The translations under genes were made by a program, and so were the position numbers. Positions 7,217 through 12,741 of a stretch of 12,741 bases of DNA are shown here, piece after piece (within the stretch, counting starts at the first letter, position 1; the number at the start of each line of letters is the position of its first letter). Source of the stretch: Candidatus Omnitrophota bacterium (GTDB taxonomy: Bacteria > Omnitrophota > Gorgyraeia > Gorgyraeales > Gorgyraeaceae); the NCBI GenBank assembly GCA_018817035.1, contig JAHIUV010000100.1:1-12741 (forward strand). The letters are read 5' to 3'. Under the pieces are notes generated by a model that worked only from the letters and a program-made list of their open reading frames with translations, did no database searches and had not been told where the DNA came from.

Positions 7217-8368
7217 TTACTTAGATTTTTCTTTTATCAGGTTCGACGCTATAACGCTGCGCTGGATCTGGTTAGTGCCCTCGTATATCTGGGTGATCTT
7301 CGCGTCGCGCATGTATTTTTCTATCGGGTAATCGCGCATGTAGCCATAACCTCCGAACAACTGCACACAGTCTGTCGTTACTTTCATGGCCATGTCAGAA
7401 GCAAAAAGTTTAGCGATAGCCGAGTCTTTGGATATTTTTTTAGCTCCGCTGTCCAGCATGCGGGCTGTCGCGTATATCAATGCCCTGGCCGCCTCTATCT
7501 GGGTCGCCATATCAGCAAGCATAAACTGTACGCCCTGAAAACTAGAAATAGTCTTTCCGAACTGCTTTCTTTCTTTGACATATTCCACTGTCAGGTCCAA
7601 CGCGCCCTGCGCGATACCAAGCGCCTGACTGGCTACTCCGGGCCTTGACTGGTCAAATGTCTTCATTGCCACGATAAACCCAGCGCCTTCCTTACCAAGC
7701 AGGTTTTCTTTAGGGATCTTACAATCCGTAAATACCAGCTCTCTTGTAGCTGAGGCTCGTATGCCCATTTTATCTTCTTTTTTGCCAAATTCAAAACCTG
7801 GCGTGCCTTTTTCCACTATAAAACACGCCGCGCCCCTGGCGCCCTTGGTCCTGTCCACGGAAGCAACTACCGTATATACCTCCGCTTCGCCTCCATTGGT
7901 TATCCATTGCTTGGTGCCGTTAAGGATATAATGATCACCTTTTTTTGTAGCTGTCGTGGCCACCGCTCCGGCGTCACTGCCGGCTCCTGCCTCGGTCAAC
8001 GCGAACGCCGCAAGTTTCTTTCCCTTGGCAAGATCAGGAAGATATTTCATTTTCTGCTCTTCCGTGCCGAATAATATTATAGGATATGTCCCGAGCGCGG
8101 TCGCTGCCAAAGCAAGAGATATTCCTCCGCAGGCCTTTGACAATTCTTCTGTCGCTAACACCAGCTCCATGCTCCCGCCACCCGTTCCGCCGTATTTTTC
8201 CTCAATGTATATCCCAAACAGGTCGCTTTCCGACAATATTTTCACTATATCCCACGGAAAAATGCCCTCCGCGTCGTATTTCGCGGCAACAGGCTTTATC
8301 TTTTCCTTGGCTATCTGTCTCGCCAGATCACGGATCATTATTTGCTCTTCAGTCAACAGGTAATCCAT
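7217..8368 (-). CDS. Acyl-CoA dehydrogenase (short-chain / butyryl-CoA type)
   Basis: This 383-residue FAD enzyme oxidises acyl-CoA to trans-2-enoyl-CoA, or runs in reverse as an enoyl-CoA reductase with bifurcating ETF. Visible motifs are ALTEAGAGSDAG (123-134, first family signature), KQWITNGG (153-160), ERKQFGKTISSFQ (266-278) and the second signature QLFGGYGYMRDYPIEKYMRD (336-355). IYEGTNQIQR (361-370) puts the catalytic base at Glu363, the position used by short-chain and butyryl-CoA dehydrogenases. The start at 8368 gives the usual MDYLLTEEQ N-terminus and has a GGGAGGG ribosome binding site. A longer frame to 8428 would overlap the upstream gene and add 20 unrelated residues. The upstream GspC-like gene ends 13 bases away, so the two should share a message. 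Chain-length specificity cannot be read with confidence. Confidence 0.95.
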   Translation of the reverse strand: MDYLLTEEQIMIRDLARQIAKEKIKPVAAKYDAEGIFPWDIVKILSESDLFGIYIEEKYGGTGGGSMELVLATEELSKACGGISLALAATALGTYPIILFGTEEQKMKYLPDLAKGKKLAAFALTEAGAGSDAGAVATTATKKGDHYILNGTKQWITNGGEAEVYTVVASVDRTKGARGAACFIVEKGTPGFEFGKKEDKMGIRASATRELVFTDCKIPKENLLGKEGAGFIVAMKTFDQSRPGVASQALGIAQGALDLTVEYVKERKQFGKTISSFQGVQFMLADMATQIEAARALIYATARMLDSGAKKISKDSAIAKLFASDMAMKVTTDCVQLFGGYGYMRDYPIEKYMRDAKITQIYEGTNQIQRSVIASNLIKEKSK

Positions 8369-8381
8369 TATTCCCTCCCTT

Positions 8382-9362
8382 TTATCGTATCTTGTAAAGT
8401 AATGTCCTGGGCTTCCCTTCCCGGACAATATCTAATTTTACCAAGTCTATATTACTGCCAAACCTTATATCCATATATGCCTTAAATACCCCATAAAGAC
8501 TGTTCACGGACCTGCTGTTTATGGCTAATATCAGGTCTCCCTGCCTTATACCGACGCGTTCCGCGAAAACGGCATCAGCCAGGTCAGTGACAAGGAATCC
8601 TTCCCTGTCCAAAAACACTTTACCTAATTCACAATTAAATCTCAGGCTCGCGCCTTCGCCAAAAGTAAATCCCGGCTCAGCGCCTTTCATTATCGCTACG
8701 AGCGCGCGGCCGGCATTGGAAAATGCCCTTCGCGCGCTGTCTTTATCAACAGACCACGTATCGTCGGAAACTTCTTTTATCTCTATGGAATCAAAGAACT
8801 CTGACTTTATAGCTTCGCTGCCCGCGGCCTCTCCTTGAAGAGAATCCAGCATTTCTTTTTCTTCGGCCCTAAGCTTTTTCAGGAACGCTTTTTTATCAAA
8901 AGCTCTCTCGAGGACCACTTTTTCCCTATCAAGGCCTTTGACCGTAAAATCCTTACTATCTTCTTCGCTGATATTTTCAGCAGCCCTATACCTGTATTCC
9001 AGCGTATCCGCGGCTATTGTTTTTTCAAAAACAGCCTCAGACCCTTCCAGCGATATCTTGTCTCCCTGCTTTAATTCCCGGGTAACGTTAGAATCGACAT
9101 CCCTAAGGATAAGCGTAACTCCTGTTATTTCCTCTATCCTAAAACAGGTTCCGGTGCCTACTTTCGAGAAAAATATATCGCCTTTAGCGTATAGCTTTCT
9201 TCCTGAATGTCCGGTATTAAAGATAGCGTACGGTAAAGTCTCGGCATCCCTAATAGTCGCAACGACTTTGGAGTTTTTACGGTCTATATTATTGGCAAAG
9301 AGCTCGCCACTCATTATAAGAGATAGCACTAATCCTATAGATATATATCTTAGGATACACAC
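8382..9362 (-). CDS. GspC-like secretion protein: HR domain plus C-terminal PDZ domain
   Basis: This 326-residue envelope protein has a hydrophobic N-terminus (residues 5-19) that is either a signal peptide, possibly cleaved after LFA, or a membrane anchor. Residues 32-103 resemble the homology region of GspC, with the YAKGD...RIEEITGVTLILRD pattern. A charged helical stretch follows (150-200). The C-terminus, about 204-326, matches the GspC layout: a short helix pair, then a PDZ fold with GFLVTDLADAVFAERVGIRQ and GDLILAINSRSV (275-286). GspC links the inner-membrane platform to the secretin. The start is GTG at 9362, the first possible start after an in-frame stop. It lacks a ribosome binding site but sits just below a strong promoter, so the message is probably leaderless. 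The gene lies 13 bases upstream of the acyl-CoA dehydrogenase. The assignment rests on architecture rather than strong identity; a generic PDZ protein is the alternative. Confidence 0.7.
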   Translation of the reverse strand: MCILRYISIGLVLSLIMSGELFANNIDRKNSKVVATIRDAETLPYAIFNTGHSGRKLYAKGDIFFSKVGTGTCFRIEEITGVTLILRDVDSNVTRELKQGDKISLEGSEAVFEKTIAADTLEYRYRAAENISEEDSKDFTVKGLDREKVVLERAFDKKAFLKKLRAEEKEMLDSLQGEAAGSEAIKSEFFDSIEIKEVSDDTWSVDKDSARRAFSNAGRALVAIMKGAEPGFTFGEGASLRFNCELGKVFLDREGFLVTDLADAVFAERVGIRQGDLILAINSRSVNSLYGVFKAYMDIRFGSNIDLVKLDIVREGKPRTLLYKIR

Positions 9363-9371
9363 AATGTCTAA

Positions 9372-9399
9372 ATTATATATATTATTTCCTGTTCGTCAA
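9372..9399 (-). promoter_or_regulatory. Strong sigma70-type promoter for the gspC-like/acd/etfBA operon
   Basis: On the minus strand, TTGACG (9399-9394), a 16-base spacer and a perfect TATAAT (9377-9372) precede the gene. The expected start of transcription is near 9365, within about three bases of the GTG at 9362. There is no Shine-Dalgarno sequence in that interval, so the message should be leaderless. The -35 begins three bases after the T-run of the upstream terminator-like hairpin. Confidence 0.7.
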
Positions 9400-9402
9400 G
9401 AC

Positions 9403-9440
9403 AAAAAAAACCTAAATCCTGTAACCAATGGGTTATTAGG
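9403..9440 (-). terminator. Rho-independent-like terminator after the secretin gene
   Basis: On the minus strand CCTAA then TAACC (9440-9431 region) pairs with GGTTA (9426-9422) and TTAGG (9415-9411), with a four-base loop and a six-base bulge on one side. It is followed directly by eight T residues (9410-9403). The bulge weakens the stem, so efficiency is uncertain, but position and T-run fit the end of the ATPase-secretin operon. Confidence 0.55.
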
Positions 9441-9467
9441 GGCACTTTAAAGCTTTTACCGGGTGCA

Positions 9468-9546
9468 AATATTCTTCGAGCGACCGAAGGGAGTCGAGAA
9501 GCAACGCATAGAGTTCTCGACTCGTTTCACTCGCTCGAACAATATT
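9468..9546. repeat. Modular inverted repeat, copy 3 (inside-out topology)
   Basis: The same two modules as copies 1 and 2 appear here in reverse nesting. AATATT-C-TTCGAGCGA (9468-9483) pairs on the outside with TCGCTCGAA-C-AATATT (9531-9546), keeping the C/C mismatch. GAGTCGAGAA (9491-9500) pairs on the inside with TTCTCGACTC (9514-9523) across a 13-base loop. No mini-hairpin is inserted in either arm. It lies between the secretin stop codon and the terminator-like hairpin. Confidence 0.85.
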
Positions 9547-9582
9547 GCCTCCCCATTAACTCACCGGTTACCAAATCCTGCT

Positions 9583-11508
9583 TTATTCGTATCTTACTGT
9601 TATTTGAAACTCCGTATCCTCCTTTCCCATGGCCTTAGGAAAAGGCGGAAATGGTATCGCATTCTTAACGCAATTCACCGCGGCGCGGACAAGCGTGAGG
9701 TCAGGTTTATTCAATATAACAGGGCCTCTCAGCAAAAACCCCTCGCTATCCAGGGTAAACTGCAGTTCGACAGTGCCGGAGACAGGCACATCCTGGCTCC
9801 CGGCAATGCTGTTTATCTCTTCCCTTACCGCCAAATAATATTTTTCATACGGCATTGTCTTTGCCGATTCATCGCTCTCTTTAGGTATCTCCGGCTTTAC
9901 CGACACAGCGCGGATAGGTTTATTTTTCTTATCCTGGATAACTTTCGGAGCTTTCGACTTTTTCGGCTTTTCAGGCTCTTTTATCTCTGCCTTTTTTATT
10001 TTAGCATCCCACTCATTAATATAAGAACTCACTTCTTTTGTTACCATATCGCCTCCGATAATATGAGGGGTCAATAATATGACAAGCTCTGTTTTTTCCT
10101 TACTTTCACCTTTTGAGGCAAACAATTTTCCCAAAAGAGGCACGCTGCTCAAGAAAGGCACCTTGTCGTTATATTTAGTTACAGTGTCTTTCATAAGCCC
10201 GCCTACTATTATAGTAGTGTTGTCCTTTACCAATACAGATGTCTCGGCCTCGGAAGTAGTGACATACGGGATGATCGACCTGGTGCTCCCGTCAGGGTTG
10301 GTAAGCGTGACGGTCTTTGTTGGATCAGTATCACTGACTTCGGGTTTTATTTTTAATTTAATATAACCGTCATTGTTTATATCCGGCGTTACTCTTAACC
10401 TGACGCCCACGTCGACAAACTGGACATGGTCCGTCGTATGGTACGTGCCTCCTGATGTCGTAGTCACGTCGCTGGTAACGTAAACCTCTTTGGAACCTAC
10501 CAGGATACTTGCCTCTTCCTTGTTGATAACCGTTATCCTCGGCCTTGAAAGGACATCGGTCTTGCCAAAAGTATCCAAAAGCTTCAATATGGACGAGTGG
10601 GAACCGCCTTTTTTAGCTACTGTCAAAGTGCCCGGGGTAGTGCCCGTCAGGCTGGTAGTAAGATTCGACGTGGCCTCTATGGTAATATCTCCCAGCGTCG
10701 CCAGGCTTGACCAGTCTATACCGCTGGAATATTTATCCGAGAGCGTTATCTTTATGATATTGGCGTCTATTGTTACCTCTTTGGTCTTTTCGTCAAACGC
10801 CTCTATAGCTCTTTTAATATCCTTCATCTTCTTTGGAGAATCCTTTACTATTAATTTATTCGTCCTTTCGTCAAATTTTACGCTGCCTATATTTTTTGAG
10901 AGCATCTTTTCTATTTTATCCTTTATTGTTTCAGCATTAGCGTAGCCCAGGGAAAATACTTCGGTTACGAGCTTCGAATCCATTTCCACGACAGCCGCTT
11001 TCATTCTCTTGATGTTCTCGGAATTATCTATAAGGACTATCGTGTTGGAGGCATCATCCGCGATGACCTTACCTACGCTTGTTTTCATCTTTGACATAGC
11101 GGAGGCAATATCAGCCGCGTTGGCATAATCGAGTTTTATGATCTCTGTTTTAAGCCTGTTCTTAAACCTGTCTCCGTGCAATTTTTCGTATTTTTTATCC
11201 GTCATTACCTTTATAAGCGTGCCTTCTTCCTCATAGGCCAGGCCGCTCGCGAAAACTATTATGTCAAGAGCGCCCATGACATCTACATCCTTTACGTAGA
11301 CAGATACGGTGCCGCTTACGTCATTATCAGCGACTATATTAAGACCGCTCTTCTGCGACAGGATCTTAAGCGCGTCCCTTATGTCCATGCCTTTAAAATC
11401 AAGCGAAATCAATTCCGGCAGGTCCTCGTATTGCGCCAGACAGGCAGGCATCGCTGAAAAAACCAAGATCAGAAATACAATGGAATAAATAAGTATCTTT
11501 TTCGTCAT
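9583..11508 (-). CDS. Secretin (GspD/PilQ family) with a C-terminal TonB-like domain
   Basis: This 641-residue outer-membrane channel subunit belongs to a type II secretion or type IV pilus-like system. A signal peptide (about 1-25, ending CLA) precedes an N0/STN-like domain (33-103) and two secretin N domains (about 122-178 and 182-240). The secretin core (245-484) has LSRPRITVINKEEASILVG (320-338), VPFLSSVPLLGKLF (450-463) and ELVILLTPHII (474-484). Most secretins end near here or add a short pilotin-binding tail. This one continues with a Lys/Pro/Glu-rich linker (about 501-550) and an 85-90 residue domain. Its GTVELQFTLDSEGFLL (578-593), RAAVNCVKNA (608-617) and FPPFPKAM (620-627) match the TonB C-terminal pattern. 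The ATG at 11508 has a strong AAGGAGG ribosome binding site. The gene lies 43 bases after the small membrane-protein gene. Without pilMNOP or other gsp genes in view, GspD and PilQ cannot be separated. Confidence 0.94.
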   Translation of the reverse strand: MTKKILIYSIVFLILVFSAMPACLAQYEDLPELISLDFKGMDIRDALKILSQKSGLNIVADNDVSGTVSVYVKDVDVMGALDIIVFASGLAYEEEGTLIKVMTDKKYEKLHGDRFKNRLKTEIIKLDYANAADIASAMSKMKTSVGKVIADDASNTIVLIDNSENIKRMKAAVVEMDSKLVTEVFSLGYANAETIKDKIEKMLSKNIGSVKFDERTNKLIVKDSPKKMKDIKRAIEAFDEKTKEVTIDANIIKITLSDKYSSGIDWSSLATLGDITIEATSNLTTSLTGTTPGTLTVAKKGGSHSSILKLLDTFGKTDVLSRPRITVINKEEASILVGSKEVYVTSDVTTTSGGTYHTTDHVQFVDVGVRLRVTPDINNDGYIKLKIKPEVSDTDPTKTVTLTNPDGSTRSIIPYVTTSEAETSVLVKDNTTIIVGGLMKDTVTKYNDKVPFLSSVPLLGKLFASKGESKEKTELVILLTPHIIGGDMVTKEVSSYINEWDAKIKKAEIKEPEKPKKSKAPKVIQDKKNKPIRAVSVKPEIPKESDESAKTMPYEKYYLAVREEINSIAGSQDVPVSGTVELQFTLDSEGFLLRGPVILNKPDLTLVRAAVNCVKNAIPFPPFPKAMGKEDTEFQITVRYE

Positions 11509-11522
11509 AGATCCTCCTTGTG

Positions 11523-11537
11523 CGAGGCTAAGCCTCG
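11523..11537. repeat. Short perfect palindrome just upstream of the secretin ribosome binding site
   Basis: CGAGGCT-A-AGCCTCG gives seven-base arms around one central base, so an RNA hairpin would have a loop of at least three. It ends about four bases before the AAGGAGG site on the minus strand. It could modulate secretin translation or mark an mRNA processing point. The adjoining CTCGAACAA (11535-11543) resembles part of the modular repeat family, so it may be a decayed module. There is no T-run, so it is not a terminator. Confidence 0.5.
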
Positions 11538-11551
11538 AACAAAACTTGATA

Positions 11552-12034
11552 TTATATTCTTAGGTCGATTTTCTCCCCTTTGTAATCAAGAGTAACGATT
11601 CCTTCCTTTATATCATAAACTTTGAATTCTCTCAGGGTATCACCTTTATACAAAAATAATGTTTTATCGGCTTTTTTGTCTTCTATTATGGCCTGGTCAT
11701 ATTCGCCTGTAACTACTCCCAGCAGACTAAGGTCTTTTACTATTTCCGTTCCCGAAAGAGGTTCAGGCAGTTCTTTGGTAAGAGGTATTTCTTGCGTGAT
11801 GAGATCAGCAGTCTTAGGCAAAATAAGCTGTTCAGGTATATCAATATCAAGATCCACGTCCTTTTTCTTTGGACTGAACAGGTCTACCAAAAAGACCACA
11901 AGTATCACACATATAAGGCTTACCAATACAAAATTCACCTTCATAAAAATACTAAGGTCCTTCTTTAACTTCATTTTGCCCTGGGCTTTTTTTATTACGT
12001 TTAAAAGTTTTTCCTCAGGCGTAGATTCAGCCAT
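11552..12034 (-). CDS. Single-pass membrane protein with GspC/PilP-like homology region (GspB-like position)
   Basis: This 160-residue protein has a Lys-rich cytoplasmic N-terminus, one transmembrane helix (about residues 33-52) and an acidic/proline periplasmic linker. A C-terminal domain (about 98-160), LSLLGVVTGEYDQAIIEDKK then FLYKGDTLREFKVYDIKEG, resembles the small beta homology region of GspC and PilP that binds the secretin N0 domain. The start ATG at 12034 overlaps the stop of the ATPase gene as TGATG, a sign of coupled translation. A TTG one codon earlier is the only alternative. In Aeromonas, ExeA and ExeB form a complex that helps place the ExeD secretin, and the order here (ATPase, this protein, secretin) suggests a comparable role. 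Family identity is inferred from topology and position. Confidence 0.65.
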   Translation of the reverse strand: MAESTPEEKLLNVIKKAQGKMKLKKDLSIFMKVNFVLVSLICVILVVFLVDLFSPKKKDVDLDIDIPEQLILPKTADLITQEIPLTKELPEPLSGTEIVKDLSLLGVVTGEYDQAIIEDKKADKTLFLYKGDTLREFKVYDIKEGIVTLDYKGEKIDLRI

Positions 12035-12741
12035 CAAGCCAGTCCTACCTTTCTGTCACAGTCTATTACTCCCCCTATCAATTGCTCGTCTATAGACGTT
12101 TTTTCCTTCATTACCAGCTCTTCAAGGGCCAGGTGGCAAAGATTAGCGATCTTGCGCGGATAACCCTGGGTGTATTGATATATCAGTTCCATAGCAGCGT
12201 CGGTAAAAAGAGATTTTTGCGAATCATAGCCGGCCTGCTTCAACCTGAACGCTATCATGTTTTTCGTTTCATTGGCGTCCAGGGGGTTAAGGATATATTT
12301 CAGGTTTATCCTGTCCGAAAAGTTCCTTATCCTCTGCAGTTTTGGCAAAAGTTCCATTTGTCCTACCACTACAAGCTGTAACAGTTTATACTCATTGGTC
12401 TCGTAATTCAGGAGCGTCCTTAGCATCTCCAGGGAAAAAGTGCTCATTTTCTGGGCCTCGTCTATGATAAGCACCACTATGTTGTCCTGTTCAACGCATT
12501 TTTTAAAAAGAAACCTTTCTATGGCTTCTTTGTAATCAAGGCTGGAGCGAAATGATGATTTTATGCCGAATGCCTGGGCGAGATAACTTACGAACTGAAA
12601 CTCAGAATCATACACAGGATCCAGTATCATGTGGGAAATAAACCCGTTTTCCTGTCCGAGCAGTTGGATAAGCGAACGCACAAGCGTGGTCTTACCTGTG
12701 CCAATGTCCCCAAGGATAAGATTCAAGCCTCTTTTTAGCCT
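12034..12741 (-). CDS. ExeA/GspA-type AAA ATPase, N-terminus beyond the window
   Basis: The frame is open to the right edge, so this is a partial gene; 235 residues are visible. Walker A GDIGTGKT lies 11-18 residues in, and this family normally has about 45-50 residues before it. Walker B is VVLIIDEAQ. A sensor-like LVVVGQMEL and a candidate arginine finger in RIRNFSDRINLKY follow. The YTQGYPRKIANLCHLAL lid region completes the AAA fold. The protein stops soon after, with no transmembrane helix and no peptidoglycan-binding domain, unlike full-length Aeromonas ExeA, so it is a short cytoplasmic form as in MshM-like proteins. Its stop overlaps the next gene (TGATG). The likely role is ATP-dependent assembly of the secretin through the envelope. 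A TTG at 12726 is not the true start because coding continues upstream of it. Confidence 0.85.
   Translation of the reverse strand, partial: RLKRGLNLILGDIGTGKTTLVRSLIQLLGQENGFISHMILDPVYDSEFQFVSYLAQAFGIKSSFRSSLDYKEAIERFLFKKCVEQDNIVVLIIDEAQKMSTFSLEMLRTLLNYETNEYKLLQLVVVGQMELLPKLQRIRNFSDRINLKYILNPLDANETKNMIAFRLKQAGYDSQKSLFTDAAMELIYQYTQGYPRKIANLCHLALEELVMKEKTSIDEQLIGGVIDCDRKVGLA

Noticed and set aside
8369..8428. A 20-residue N-terminal extension of the acyl-CoA dehydrogenase
   Set aside because: It would overlap the end of the GspC-like gene and has no family similarity. The ATG at 8368 has a strong GGGAGGG site and gives the standard N-terminus.
1340..9546. CRISPR array or transposon ends from the repeated TTCTCGACT/TTCGAGC sequences
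   Set aside because: The copies are kilobases apart, palindromic and variable in spacing, with no regular spacers, no cas genes and no transposase between them.
11437..11508. Lipoprotein signal in the secretin (Cys23 near the end of the hydrophobic stretch)
   Set aside because: The residues before the cysteine, MPA, do not fit the lipobox pattern, and cleavage after CLA by signal peptidase I is a better fit.
9583..11508. Firm naming of the secretin as PilQ
   Set aside because: No pilM, pilN, pilO or pilP gene is present in the window, and the flanking ATPase and GspC-like genes lean towards type II secretion, so only the family level is supported.
12724..12726. TTG at 12726 as the start of the ExeA-like ATPase
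   Set aside because: The frame stays open to the window edge and Walker A would be only about nine residues from the start, while the family has about 45-50 residues before it.

Overview
The window reads as chromosomal DNA from an uncultured Gram-negative, probably anaerobic bacterium. A secretin with a signal peptide implies an outer membrane. An EtfA carrying an N-terminal two-cluster ferredoxin domain, next to an acyl-CoA dehydrogenase, points to anaerobic flavin-based energy metabolism. The gene styles and the dispersed TTCTCGACT...CGCTCGAA palindromes would fit Omnitrophota or another PVC-related lineage, but that placement is only an inference. No rRNA, tRNA, CRISPR array, transposase or phage gene was seen.

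Layout. At the left edge, about 190 AT-rich bases hold what look like two divergent extended -10 promoters with a 41-base palindrome between them. The rightward promoter serves a GAF-GGDEF diguanylate cyclase (218-1351). The leftward one may serve a gene of which only the first codons lie in the window. Everything else is on the minus strand, so it is transcribed from right to left. In that order: an ExeA/GspA-type AAA ATPase cut by the right edge, a small single-pass membrane protein with a GspC/PilP-like homology region, and a secretin with an unusual Lys/Pro linker and TonB-like C-terminal domain. A terminator-like hairpin and a strong promoter follow. Then come a GspC-like HR-PDZ protein, an acyl-CoA dehydrogenase, etfB and ferredoxin-fused etfA, all 12-23 bases apart. 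Last is smc, which converges on the cyclase gene.

How they work together. The ATPase, the small membrane protein, the secretin and the GspC-like protein look like the envelope-spanning part of a type II secretion or type IV pilus-like machine; the pseudopilins, the assembly ATPase and the platform protein are not in the window. The dehydrogenase with EtfAB looks like a complete electron-transfer module, plausibly electron-bifurcating. The GspC-like gene heads the metabolic operon rather than the secretin operon, which is odd. SMC is a housekeeping chromosome-organisation ATPase.

Three copies of a modular inverted repeat sit in three intergenic gaps. Two have one topology and the third is inside-out, a REP/BIME-like pattern. 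The main points for follow-up are the secretin-TonB fusion, the repeat family, apparently leaderless promoters on two genes, and the mixed secretion/redox operon.
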